A stretch of DNA of 32,616 bases from Sphingobium chlorophenolicum (lineage in GTDB: Bacteria; Pseudomonadota; Alphaproteobacteria; Sphingomonadales; Sphingomonadaceae), in assembly GCF_000722875.1 (NCBI RefSeq), contig NZ_JFHR01000059.1, positions 1 through 32,616 on the forward strand. The letters run 5' to 3'. Position 1 is the first letter of the stretch; every line of letters starts with the position of its first letter. The notes under the pieces are model-generated. The model was not told the DNA's origin, ran no database searches, and saw only the letters and a list, made by a program, of their open reading frames with translations. A program made the translations under genes and the position numbers. Shown here piece after piece: positions 15,934 to 23,569 of the stretch.

Positions 15934-15990
15934 TCCTCCCCATCAACGATGGGGAGGGGGACCATTTGCAAGGCAAATGGTGGAGGGGAA
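15934..15990. repeat. Palindromic repeat element, copy E (half element)
   Basis: The end hairpin CCTCCCCATC-GATGGGGAGG (15935-15957) is followed by ACC, the internal stem ATTTGC/GCAAAT around an AAG loop, and GGTGGAGGGGAA. The second half is absent. It lies in the convergent gap between xdhC and ybdD. Confidence 0.75.
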
Positions 15991-16005
15991 TTGCGCAACG
16001 CTCCC

Positions 16006-16191
16006 CTAGCAGCATTTCCCCCCATTCTTGCCCCCATAGCGCGCCTCCTGCCGCTCCCGAAAAAAGGCGATCCGATCCATCGGCGCATGTCCGGGATGAT
16101 GCTCCCGCATATGGCGAAGATAGCTGTCATAATCCGGCACCCCGACCATCATGCGCGCCATTTGCCGCAGCTTCTGGAGAAACAGGCTCAT
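16006..16191 (-). CDS. ybdD: YbdD/YjiX family small protein (CstA partner)
   Basis: This 61-residue protein has the family's GVPDYDSYLRHMREHHPG and PMDRIAFFRERQEARYGG motifs. In E. coli, YbdD and YjiX are encoded behind CstA and BtsT and are needed for pyruvate transport by them. Here it follows cstA with a 4-nt ATGA overlap (16188-16191), the same arrangement. The C-terminus ends Cys-Cys. Confidence 0.9.
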   Translation of the reverse strand: MSLFLQKLRQMARMMVGVPDYDSYLRHMREHHPGHAPMDRIAFFRERQEARYGGKNGGKCC

Positions 16192-18236
16192 TCCGCGGGC
16201 ACCAGTTGCGCCGGAATTTCCCGCGCAGTCGGCGCCGCCGCCTTCCGCGCCGCCAGACAGGTGCGCACCGTGAAGAACAGCACCGCCAGCACCACGAACA
16301 GGAAGATCGCCACCAGCCCGGCATCGACCCGGTCGTTGAAGATGATCGCCTCCATCTCTGCCATCGACCTGGCGGGCGCCAGCACTTCGCCCCTGTCCGC
16401 CGCCGCCCCGAATTTGGCCGCATGCGCCAGGAACCCGACCTTAGCATCCGCCGAAAACAGCTTCAGCCAACCCGCCGACAGCGTGCAGATCAGCAACCAT
16501 GCAGCCGGAACGATCGTCACCCACGCGAACCTGTCCCGCTTCATCCGGAACAGCACCGCCGTACCCAGCATCAGCGCGATGGCCGCCAGCATCTGGTTGG
16601 AAATACCGAACACCGGCCAGAGCGTGTTCACCCCGCCCAGCGGATCGGTGACGCCCTGATAGAGGAAAAAGCCCCAGGCCGCGACGGTCAGCGCCGTCGC
16701 GACGATCCCCGGCGCCATGCTCCTATTGTCCTTGAACCCCGGCACCGCCAGCGCGATCAAATCCTGCAACATGAAGCGCCCGGCCCGCGTCCCCGCATCC
16801 ACGGCGGTCAGGATGAAAAGCGCCTCGAACAATATCGCGAAATGATACCAGAAGGCCTTCATCGCAGGACCGCCGATGACATGGGAGAAAATCTCCGCCA
16901 TCGCCACGGCCAGAGTCGGCGCGCCGCCCGCGCGGGAGATGATGCTATGCTCCCCCACATCCTTCGCGGTTTGCAGGATCAGGTCGGGCGAGATTGGAAA
17001 GCCCATGGCCGTCACGGCTGCCGCCGCGCTTGCCGCATCCTTGCCGATCACAGCCGCCGGGCTGTTCATGGTGAAATAGATGCCGGGGTCCAGGATCGAG
17101 GCCCCCACCAACGCCATGATCGCCACGAACGCCTCCATCAGCATCGCGCCATAGCCGATGATCGGCGCATGGGCTTCGCTCGCGATCAGCTTGGGCGTGG
17201 TGCCGCTGGAAATCAGCGCATGGAAACCGGACACCGCCCCGCAGGCGATGGTGATGAAGAGGAACGGAAACAACCCGCCCGCCCAGACCGGCCCATTGCC
17301 GCTCGCAAATTGAGTGACGGCATGCATTTTCAAAGGCGGCGCCATGATGACGATCCCAACCGCCAATGCCGCAATCGCTCCGATCTTCAGGAAGGTCGAC
17401 AGATAATCCCGCGGCGCCAGCAGCAGCCATACCGGCAGCACCGACGCCACCGCGCCATAGCCGATCAATATCCAGCAAAGCTGCACCGGCGTGAAGGTGA
17501 AGACCGGCCCCCAGACCGGCGACTGCGCGATGCTCTGCCCATAGACGATGGCGGCGATCAGCCCGATCAGCCCCAGCAGCGACACTTCCCCGATCCGCCC
17601 CGGCCTGATCCATCGCGTATAGGCGCCCATGATCATGGCGAGCGGCACCGTCGCCGCCACCGTGAACATGCCCCAGGGACTTTCCGCCAACGCCTTCACC
17701 ACGATCAGCGCCAGCACGGCCAGAATGATCACCATGATCATGAAGGCGCCGAAGAGGGCAATGGTCCCGGCAACCTGCCCCATCTCCATGCGGATCAGCT
17801 CGCCTAGCGACTTGCCGTCCCGCCGCATGGAGATGAACAGGATCAGGAAGTCCTGCACCGCGCCCGCCAGCACCACCCCGGCGATGATCCAGAGCGTGCC
17901 CGGCAGATAGCCCATCTGCGCCGCCAGCACTGGCCCGACCAGCGGCCCTGCCCCGGCAATCGCCGCAAAATGATGCCCGAACAGCACTGTCCGGTCGGTC
18001 GCGACATAGTCCAGCCCATCGGCCCGTCGTATCGCGGGCGTGGGCCGCGACGGGTCCAGCCGCATCACGTGCCGCGCAATATAGAGGGCATAATAGCGAT
18101 AGGCGACCAGGAAGCTGCTGACCGCCGCCACCACGATCCACAAGGCATTGACCGTTTCACCGCGTGATACGGCCACCACCGACAGTGCCACCGCGCCGAC
18201 GATGGCGATCAAAATCCATGGAATATGACGGGTCAT
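16188..18236 (-). CDS. cstA: CstA: carbon starvation / pyruvate-peptide transporter
   Basis: This 682-residue polytopic inner-membrane protein of the CstA family has about 16-18 TM segments. It contains the N-terminal TRHIPWI start, FGHHFAAIAGAGPLVGPVLAAQMGY and AVQDFLILFISMRRDGKSLGE, which are diagnostic. Family members import pyruvate and possibly peptides during nutrient limitation. ATG 18236 is used; a GTG immediately before it (18239) is in frame. The length matches E. coli CstA (701). It is coupled to ybdD downstream and divergent from thpR, with 143 nt between starts. Confidence 0.95.
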   Translation of the reverse strand: MTRHIPWILIAIVGAVALSVVAVSRGETVNALWIVVAAVSSFLVAYRYYALYIARHVMRLDPSRPTPAIRRADGLDYVATDRTVLFGHHFAAIAGAGPLVGPVLAAQMGYLPGTLWIIAGVVLAGAVQDFLILFISMRRDGKSLGELIRMEMGQVAGTIALFGAFMIMVIILAVLALIVVKALAESPWGMFTVAATVPLAMIMGAYTRWIRPGRIGEVSLLGLIGLIAAIVYGQSIAQSPVWGPVFTFTPVQLCWILIGYGAVASVLPVWLLLAPRDYLSTFLKIGAIAALAVGIVIMAPPLKMHAVTQFASGNGPVWAGGLFPFLFITIACGAVSGFHALISSGTTPKLIASEAHAPIIGYGAMLMEAFVAIMALVGASILDPGIYFTMNSPAAVIGKDAASAAAAVTAMGFPISPDLILQTAKDVGEHSIISRAGGAPTLAVAMAEIFSHVIGGPAMKAFWYHFAILFEALFILTAVDAGTRAGRFMLQDLIALAVPGFKDNRSMAPGIVATALTVAAWGFFLYQGVTDPLGGVNTLWPVFGISNQMLAAIALMLGTAVLFRMKRDRFAWVTIVPAAWLLICTLSAGWLKLFSADAKVGFLAHAAKFGAAADRGEVLAPARSMAEMEAIIFNDRVDAGLVAIFLFVVLAVLFFTVRTCLAARKAAAPTAREIPAQLVPAE

Positions 18237-18379
18237 CACTCTCTCAGATCGCCTGTTTGTCCAAAGCCGCTACAGTAAGGCCGGTCCCTGCAAAGACAAT
18301 CGTCTCTTATCCAGATTCGCTTCATGCAGATAAAGAACATATCATGAACATATTGTACCGATTCGCATGGAGATGAACC

Positions 18380-18934
18380 ATGGAAAACCGTCCCACCCAA
18401 AGCCTCTTCCGCCTATTCTATGCGCTGAAGCCCAGCCCGCTGATCGCGCGTCAAACCGATCATTTCGCCGAAACCATCGCAGATGGCGCCCGGCGCATCG
18501 CCGTGGATCATCAGCATATGACGCTGGCGATCACCTGCGACTATGTCGACTATCCCTATGCCGTCATCAAGGCGCTGCTGCGCGCAGGAACGGGGGTGAG
18601 GGCGGAACCCTTCGACCTCCGGCTGGACCAGCTCAGCATCGGCAGCCGGTCGGCCGCGCTGCGCCCTTCGCATGGTGTACCCCTGCTGAACGCGCTCCAG
18701 CGCCGGATTGCGGCAGGCATGAAAGGGGCAGGGATATTGCCCCGCCCCGGCTGGAGCTTCAGCCCGCACCAGACGCTCTTCTACCGCGAAGGCCCGCCGG
18801 AACAGCGCCGCGTCGAGGGCTTTGGCTGGCACGTCGACCAGTTCATGCTGATATGCAGCCATGTCGGCCGCACCCACCATGAGACGCTAGGGACCTGGCA
18901 CCTCAACGGCAGCGGGCAATATAGTCTGTTCTGA
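18380..18934 (+). CDS. thpR: 2H phosphoesterase, RNA 2',3'-cyclic phosphodiesterase (ThpR/LigT family)
   Basis: This 184-residue protein has the paired HxTx motifs that define 2H phosphoesterases: HMTL (46-49) and HQTL (130-133). Length and FYALKPSP near the N-terminus fit the ThpR/LigT group, which opens 2',3'-cyclic phosphates or ligates 2'-5' RNA. GGAG lies about 8 nt before ATG 18380. The upstream gap carries a direct repeat of GAACATAT near 18325-18345. It is convergent with the phnA-like gene (9-nt gap). The biological RNA substrate is unknown. Confidence 0.87.
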   Translation: MENRPTQSLFRLFYALKPSPLIARQTDHFAETIADGARRIAVDHQHMTLAITCDYVDYPYAVIKALLRAGTGVRAEPFDLRLDQLSIGSRSAALRPSHGVPLLNALQRRIAAGMKGAGILPRPGWSFSPHQTLFYREGPPEQRRVEGFGWHVDQFMLICSHVGRTHHETLGTWHLNGSGQYSLF

Positions 18935-18943
18935 GCTTGCGCC

Positions 18944-19246
18944 TCAGCGCTTGCGCACGAACTCGGCGCGCAGCACCAGCCCCTTGATGCCGTCATAGCG
19001 GCAGTCGATTTCCTGCGGATCGTCGGTCAGCCGGATCGATTTGATCAGCGTCCCGCGCTTCAACGTCTGGCCCGCGCCCTTGACGACCAGATCCTTGATC
19101 AGCGTGACCTGATCGCCGTCTGCCAGCAGATTGCCCACTGCATCGCGAACCTCGACGGTATCGGAGGCACCGGCCTTGGCAGCAGCCTCCGCCGCGCTGA
19201 TCCATTCGCCGCTGGCTTCATCATAGACATAGTCGTCGTCGGCCAT
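18944..19246 (-). CDS. PhnA/YjdM domain protein lacking the zinc ribbon
   Basis: This 100-residue protein contains the PhnA domain from about 38 onward: GNLLADGDQVTLIKDLVVKG, GTLIKSIRL and IDCRYDGIKGLVL. The E. coli homolog carries an N-terminal four-cysteine zinc ribbon; here the N-terminus (YVYDEASGEWISAAEAAAK) has no cysteine, so the ribbon has been lost or replaced. The phosphonate link of the name is historical. ATG 19246 has AGGGA upstream and follows the engB stop by 5 nt, so it ends the rpmH-engB operon. Confidence 0.85.
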   Translation of the reverse strand: MADDDYVYDEASGEWISAAEAAAKAGASDTVEVRDAVGNLLADGDQVTLIKDLVVKGAGQTLKRGTLIKSIRLTDDPQEIDCRYDGIKGLVLRAEFVRKR

Positions 19247-19251
19247 GGCGG

Positions 19252-19914
19252 TTATCCCTGAGTCACGCTTTCCAGCACCGCGGCGCGCAATTCGGGCAAG
19301 CCCATGCCCTTTTCGCTCGATGTGGCGATTATGTCGGGATGGGCGGCAGGCCGCTTGCGGATCGCCTCGGCCACCGCCTGCTTCACCTCGGCGAGGTGGC
19401 TGGCCTTCACCTTGTCCGCCTTGGTCAGCACGATGCGATAGCTCACCGCCGCCGCGTCCAGCATGTCGAGAATGTCGGTATCGACATCCTTGATCCCATG
19501 GCGGCTGTCGATCAGCACCAGCGTCCGCTTCAGCTTCGCCCGCCCGCGCAGATAGTCGTTCACCAGGAACCGCCATTTGCGCACCATGTCCTTGGGCGCC
19601 TTGGCATAGCCATAGCCCGGCATGTCGACCAGCCGGAACCGCAGCGGTTCGCCCACATCGAAGAAGTTCAACTCCTGCGTCCGCCCCGGCGTGTTGGACG
19701 TCCGCGCCAGCCCATTACGGTTGGTCAGCGCATTCAGCAGCGACGATTTGCCGACATTGGAACGCCCCGCGAACGCCACCTCATTCACCGCCATGTCGGG
19801 CAGGAATTTAAGGTCCGGCGCGGATTTGAGGAAGGCGATAGGCCCGGCAAAGACCTTGCGCGCTTCGTCAATCAGTTCGGCTAAATTCTGGTCGGTCTGT
19901 TCCTGTTCGGTCAC
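19252..19914 (-). CDS. engB: EngB/YihA ribosome-biogenesis GTPase
   Basis: This 220-residue P-loop GTPase is essential for late large-subunit assembly in many bacteria. G1 is GRSNVGKS (50-57), the G3 aspartate is in DMPGYG (97-102) and G4 is TKAD (164-167); TSNTPGRTQ is the family switch region. GTG 19914 is the start because AAGG lies 9 nt upstream and no ATG is available in the gap after yidC; this gives the usual length. The longer frame upstream is a yidC shadow. It stands 11 nt after yidC. Confidence 0.95.
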   Translation of the reverse strand: MTEQEQTDQNLAELIDEARKVFAGPIAFLKSAPDLKFLPDMAVNEVAFAGRSNVGKSSLLNALTNRNGLARTSNTPGRTQELNFFDVGEPLRFRLVDMPGYGYAKAPKDMVRKWRFLVNDYLRGRAKLKRTLVLIDSRHGIKDVDTDILDMLDAAAVSYRIVLTKADKVKASHLAEVKQAVAEAIRKRPAAHPDIIATSSEKGMGLPELRAAVLESVTQG

Positions 19915-19925
19915 GTGATGCAGCC

Positions 19926-21629
19926 TTATTTCGCGGTCGCCGCGTTCAATTGCGGGTGGCGCTTGTAAAGCCACCATTGCTGCAACATCGACAGGCAGTT
20001 GTTGGTGATCCAGTAGACCAGCAGGCCCGCCGCGAAGGGCGCCATGATGAACATCATCATCCACGGCATGATCGCGAACACCTGCTGCTGCATCGGGTCC
20101 ATCTGCGCCGGGTTCAGCTTGAACTGGAAGTACATGCTGATGCCTAGCAGCAGCGCCAGCACGCCGATCGCGAGGAAGGACGGCGGGGTGAAGGGCAGCA
20201 GGCCGAACAGGTTCAGGATATGCAGCGGATCTGGCGCGGACAGATCCTTGATCCACAGCACGAAGGGCTGGTGACGCATTTCGATGGTCAACTGCAACAC
20301 CTTGTACAGCGCGAAGAAGATCGGAATCTGGATGAAGATCGGCAGACACCCGGCGAGCGGGTTCACCTTCTCGCGCTTGTAAAGCTCCATCATCTCCTGC
20401 TGAAGCTTCGGCTTGTCGTCCTTAAATTTCTCCTGCAACGCCTTCATCTTGGGCTGCACGGCGCGCATCGCCGCCATGCTGGCGAACTGGCGCTGGGCGA
20501 CGGGGAACATCAGGCCGCGCACCACGAAGGTCAGGCAGATGATCGCCACGCCGAAATTGCCGATATGTTCGAACAGCCAGTGGAGCAGGGCGAAGATCGG
20601 CTTTTCGAACCAGTAGAACCAGCCCCAGTCGATGGCCCGGTCGAACAGCGGAATCCCGGCGTCCTGATAGGCTTCCAGCGTCTTCACTTCCTTCGCGCCG
20701 ACGAACAGCCGGTTGGTCTGCGTCACTGACTTGCCCGCCGCCAGCATCACGGGGGCGAGCGAAATGTCGGTCTGGAACTGCGTCCCGGCGCCCTTGCGCA
20801 TCTGGGCGGAGAAGGCGACCTTCTGGTCGGGCACCAGCGCGGACAGCCAATATTTGTCGGTGAAGCCGATCCAGCCGCCGGTCGACTGGAAGCTCTGGCT
20901 CGCCGGACCCTTTTCCAGATCCTTGTAGTTCACGTCATAATTGGCGGCGCCGTTGAACACGCCCATCGGGCCGACATGAATGGTCCAGGTGTCCGGATCG
21001 GCGGACGGATGCGCCCGGCTGACATAGCCATAGCTCTTCACCGCCACCGCGCCGGCGCTGCTGTTCGACACCTTCTGCTGCGCGGTGATCATGTAATTTT
21101 CGTCGATCGAATAGCGGATTTCGAAACTCTGGCCGACGCCGTTGTTCCACGTCAGCGTGACGGGGCTGGTCGGGGTCAGTTCCTTGGCCGTAGCGGTCCA
21201 GACGGCGTTGTTGTCAGGCGTCTTCAGCCCTTCGCCCTGCCAGCCGAAGCCCGCGAAATAGGCGTCCTTCGTGCCGCTGGGGCTGTAGAGGCGGATCGCA
21301 TGCGAATCCCTGGCGATGCTTTCCTTGTAGGTCGGCAGCACGATATCGTCGATGCGCGCGCCCTTCAGGTTGATCGATCCGGTGATCTTCGGCGTGCGGA
21401 TCGGAATGCGCGGGCCGTCCTTCAGGACAAGCGCCAGATCGCGAACCGCCGCCGCGCCTTCGGCGGCGGGCGCGGAGCCGGACGGCGTGAGCGGGGTGGT
21501 CTTGCCGCCCTCGATCTTCGTGGCCGGCGGATTGGCGGCGGGGAAGAAATGGTTGGCGACATAGGGCCAGCCAAACAGGATCGCCGCGGTCAGCACCACC
21601 GCTAGGATGATATTCTTCTTGTCGTCCAC
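19926..21629 (-). CDS. yidC: YidC membrane protein insertase (Oxa1 family)
   Basis: This 567-residue inner-membrane insertase has an N-terminal TM anchor (about 7-24), a large periplasmic beta domain (about 60-340), and the conserved five-TM core with GCLPIFIQIPIFFALYK and the terminal YWITNNCLSMLQQW. It inserts and folds membrane proteins alone or with SecYEG. GTG 21629 is the start, since the family's DDKKNI opening follows directly. It lies in the standard order behind rpmH-rnpA-yidD and ahead of engB. Confidence 0.96.
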   Translation of the reverse strand: MDDKKNIILAVVLTAAILFGWPYVANHFFPAANPPATKIEGGKTTPLTPSGSAPAAEGAAAVRDLALVLKDGPRIPIRTPKITGSINLKGARIDDIVLPTYKESIARDSHAIRLYSPSGTKDAYFAGFGWQGEGLKTPDNNAVWTATAKELTPTSPVTLTWNNGVGQSFEIRYSIDENYMITAQQKVSNSSAGAVAVKSYGYVSRAHPSADPDTWTIHVGPMGVFNGAANYDVNYKDLEKGPASQSFQSTGGWIGFTDKYWLSALVPDQKVAFSAQMRKGAGTQFQTDISLAPVMLAAGKSVTQTNRLFVGAKEVKTLEAYQDAGIPLFDRAIDWGWFYWFEKPIFALLHWLFEHIGNFGVAIICLTFVVRGLMFPVAQRQFASMAAMRAVQPKMKALQEKFKDDKPKLQQEMMELYKREKVNPLAGCLPIFIQIPIFFALYKVLQLTIEMRHQPFVLWIKDLSAPDPLHILNLFGLLPFTPPSFLAIGVLALLLGISMYFQFKLNPAQMDPMQQQVFAIMPWMMMFIMAPFAAGLLVYWITNNCLSMLQQWWLYKRHPQLNAATAK

Positions 21630-21654
21630 GCTTGTCGCTCTCGAATCTCGTCTG

Positions 21655-21867
21655 TCAGGGAACCGGGTCGTAACCCGAACCGCCCCATGGGTGGCATCGC
21701 ATTAGCCGCTTCGTGGCCAGCCAGCTACCCTTCACCGCACCATATTTGCCGATCGCCTGAATCGCATATTCCGAACAGGATGGGGCATAGCGGCAGGAGG
21801 GGGGTAAAATGCGCGAAGGCCCGATCTGCCAGAAGCGCGCAATCAGGATGAGGATGCGCCCGATCAT
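21655..21867 (-). CDS. yidD: YidD membrane protein insertion efficiency factor
   Basis: This 70-residue protein carries the family cysteines in SCRYAPSCSEYA and the C-terminal PWGGSGYDPVP. It is amphipathic and inner-membrane associated, assisting YidC-dependent insertion. ATG 21867 overlaps the rnpA stop (ATGA, 21864-21867). Complete and of usual length. Confidence 0.95.
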   Translation of the reverse strand: MIGRILILIARFWQIGPSRILPPSCRYAPSCSEYAIQAIGKYGAVKGSWLATKRLMRCHPWGGSGYDPVP

Positions 21868-22319
21868 GGCTCCGCGCTTTCTCCCGCCCCCGTTCGGGCT
21901 GAGCCTGTCGCAGCCTTTTTCTTCTCTTTTGAGGAACCGCGCCGTTGCGGCGCTTCGCCCAGGGGCCGTGACATCACCTTCTTCAGGGCCTTTTCCAGCT
22001 CGCCCCGGAGCAGGCCGAAATCGCGCTCGACCCCTTCGGATCGCCCGATCAGCACATGGTCGGCGCCCGCCACGCCATGGACCGGCAGCAGCGTCCGCGC
22101 CAGGACGCGAAAACGGCGCTTCATCCGGTTGCGGATGACAGCGCCGCCAATCTTTTTGGTAACCGTGATGCCGTATCGCATCGCCGGATCGCCGTCGCCG
22201 CGTTCGCGCACCAGCAGGACGAATCCCGGCATGGGTGCGCGCCGCCCGCGATTCGCCGCCAGAAAATCGGCGCGCTTGCCGATGACGGCAGGCGCGCTGG
22301 TCGACGGCGCGTCGTTCAG
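21864..22319 (-). CDS. rnpA: RnpA: protein subunit of RNase P (start uncertain)
   Basis: The RnpA core is clear: KRADFLAANRG near the N-terminus, ITVTKKIGGAVIRNRMKRRFR with the RNR RNA-binding signature, then GVAGADHVLIGR. The C-terminus has a basic extension. It binds the 5' leader of precursor tRNA with the catalytic RNA. No ATG, GTG or TTG lies in frame between the rpmH stop and KRADF. Candidates are CTG 22319, which overlaps the rpmH stop as CTGA (used here); ATG 22232, which would cut off conserved residues; and ATG 22457, which would enclose all of rpmH out of frame and give 197 residues. Confidence 0.85.
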   Translation of the reverse strand: MNDAPSTSAPAVIGKRADFLAANRGRRAPMPGFVLLVRERGDGDPAMRYGITVTKKIGGAVIRNRMKRRFRVLARTLLPVHGVAGADHVLIGRSEGVERDFGLLRGELEKALKKVMSRPLGEAPQRRGSSKEKKKAATGSARTGAGESAEP

Positions 22320-22450
22320 GCGCTCAGGCTCTTGCGGCCGCGCGAACGGCGGGCGCGGATCACATTGCGGCCGCCGGGGGTCGCCATGCGAGCGCGGAAA
22401 CCGTGACGGCGCTTCCGAACCAGATTGCTCGGCTGATAGGTGCGCTTCAT
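22316..22450 (-). CDS. rpmH: Ribosomal protein bL34
   Basis: The 44-codon gene encodes the full L34: it begins MKRTYQPSNLVRKRRHGFRA, continues with RMATPGGRNV and ends with the basic RRSRGRKSLSA. GAGGA lies 7 nt before ATG 22450, ideal spacing. It heads the operon rpmH-rnpA-yidD-yidC-engB. Another ATG (22457), in the rnpA frame, sits only 4 nt ahead of this start. Confidence 0.97.
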   Translation of the reverse strand: MKRTYQPSNLVRKRRHGFRARMATPGGRNVIRARRSRGRKSLSA

Positions 22451-22489
22451 CGTTCATTCCTCAAAAATACTAAAAGAATCGGGCGTGAC

Positions 22490-22514
22490 AAAAAAGGGCC
22501 GCAGTGGGGCGGCC
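22490..22514 (-). terminator. Terminator-like hairpin in the rpmH leader (possible attenuator)
   Basis: On the minus strand GGCCGC (22514-22509) and GCGGCC (22502-22497) form a perfect stem with a 6-nt loop, followed by C and six T (22495-22490). It lies between the predicted rpmH promoter and the gene, about 40 nt before ATG 22450. That position suggests premature termination control, unless a second promoter follows. Confidence 0.6.
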
Positions 22515-22530
22515 GCATGTCAGGGGGCGT

Positions 22531-22559
22531 CCGATAGGCAAAAGGCATGCGTAAGTCAA
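22531..22559 (-). promoter_or_regulatory. Predicted sigma-70 promoter for the rpmH operon
   Basis: On the minus strand TTGACT (22559-22554) and TATCGG (22536-22531) are separated by 17 nt. The -35 box is close to consensus and the -10 is moderate. It would start transcription near 22524, upstream of the leader hairpin. Confidence 0.55.
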
Positions 22560-22635
22560 TGGTGGAGGAGGGGGTTAGGATGCTTTTGAAGAGGTCGAAC
22601 GAAGCGTCGAAAGCTGAACAATAGCGGACATCAAT

Positions 22636-22773
22636 TCCTCCCTACGCGCAGCGTGGGGAGGGGGACCGCTCGCGGAGCGAGTGGTGGAGGGGAAATACGC
22701 AGGTCGTGCCCCATTCCCCTCCACCAGCCTTCGGCCGGTCCCCCTCCCCATCTCGCGATGGGGAGGAATAGGA
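22636..22773. repeat. Complex palindromic repeat element, copy B
   Basis: This is a full element: left end hairpin with ACGC/GCGT, ACC-GCTCGC-GGA-GCGAGT-GGT internal hairpin, GGTGGAGGGGAA, a spacer containing CGCAGGTCGTG, TTCCCCTCCACC, the second internal hairpin GCC-TTC-GGC, and right end hairpin CATC/GATG. AGCGGAC at about 22624 and GGTCCGC at about 22776-22782 are possible inverted outer ends. It lies just past the 3' end of the dsbA-like gene. The rest of the 340-nt gap holds the rpmH promoter and leader. Confidence 0.8.
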
Positions 22774-22798
22774 TAGGTCCGCTCTCAACCCAACCCGC

Positions 22799-23569
22799 TT
22801 ATTTCCCCCGAGCAGCGCTCACCGCCGCCTTCAACGCCTCATAACCCACCGCGCCGTTCAGCACCTGCCCGCCGACCACGAAGGTCGGCGTGCCGCTCGC
22901 CTGCAATTTCTGCGCAAGCCCGATATTGGACTGGATTTCCGCATTATAACGGCTGTCCGCGATTGCCGCCTGCGCAGCCTTGGCGTCGATCCCGACCTTC
23001 GCCGCCGCCGCCAGGATCGTCTCCCGCGTCACTTTCCCCGCTGCATAGAGCGCCCGGTGGAAGGGCATATATTGGTTCTTCTCCGCCGCCAGCAGCGACA
23101 CCTTCGCCGCATCGATGCTTTCGTCCGACAGGATCGGCAGTTCGCGATAGACGACCTTCACGCCCTTATCCTCGCCCACCAGCTTGGCCAGATCGGGCAG
23201 CGAGGCCCGGCAATAGCCGCAGGCATAATCGAAGAATTCGACCACCGTCACATCGCCCTTGGCCGCGCCTTCCCACGCTCCGGCATAGGGGGTTTCGATG
23301 GTCTGGCGGCTGGCGTCGATCGTGCCCGACATCCGCTTGGCCTGCAATTTCTCGACCGCCTGCGGAATAATTTCCGGATGCTCCATGATATAATCATGGA
23401 CGATCTGCTCGATGGCCGCCTTGTCGCTGGCGTCGACACGCCCGGTGCTCTGCGTGCCCAGCGCCGCGCCGGTCGCGGTGGCGGCGATGAAGGCGAATAC
23501 GCCAAGGGTCATCAATATGGTCCTGTTGGAAAGCGCTGCGCGAAAGCCGGGTCGCGAATTTTCGGTCAT
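22799..23569 (-). CDS. DsbA-family periplasmic thiol:disulfide protein (Com1/ScsC-like)
   Basis: This 256-residue protein has an N-terminal membrane anchor or signal (about 17-40), a helical region with YIMEHPEIIPQAVEKL typical of the Com1-like subgroup, and a thioredoxin fold with active site C117-GY-C120 in FFDYACGYC. The cis-proline loop is GTPTFVV near the end. It probably oxidises or isomerises disulfides in the periplasm. ATG 23569 overlaps the M48 protease stop (ATGA), so the two envelope-quality genes are coupled. The length is usual. Confidence 0.9.
   Translation of the reverse strand: MTENSRPGFRAALSNRTILMTLGVFAFIAATATGAALGTQSTGRVDASDKAAIEQIVHDYIMEHPEIIPQAVEKLQAKRMSGTIDASRQTIETPYAGAWEGAAKGDVTVVEFFDYACGYCRASLPDLAKLVGEDKGVKVVYRELPILSDESIDAAKVSLLAAEKNQYMPFHRALYAAGKVTRETILAAAAKVGIDAKAAQAAIADSRYNAEIQSNIGLAQKLQASGTPTFVVGGQVLNGAVGYEALKAAVSAARGK

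Noticed and set aside
15966..17807. 613-codon plus-strand frame opposite cstA
   Set aside because: Starts in a repeat element and is low-complexity Arg/His/Gln/Pro; cstA on the other strand is unmistakable.
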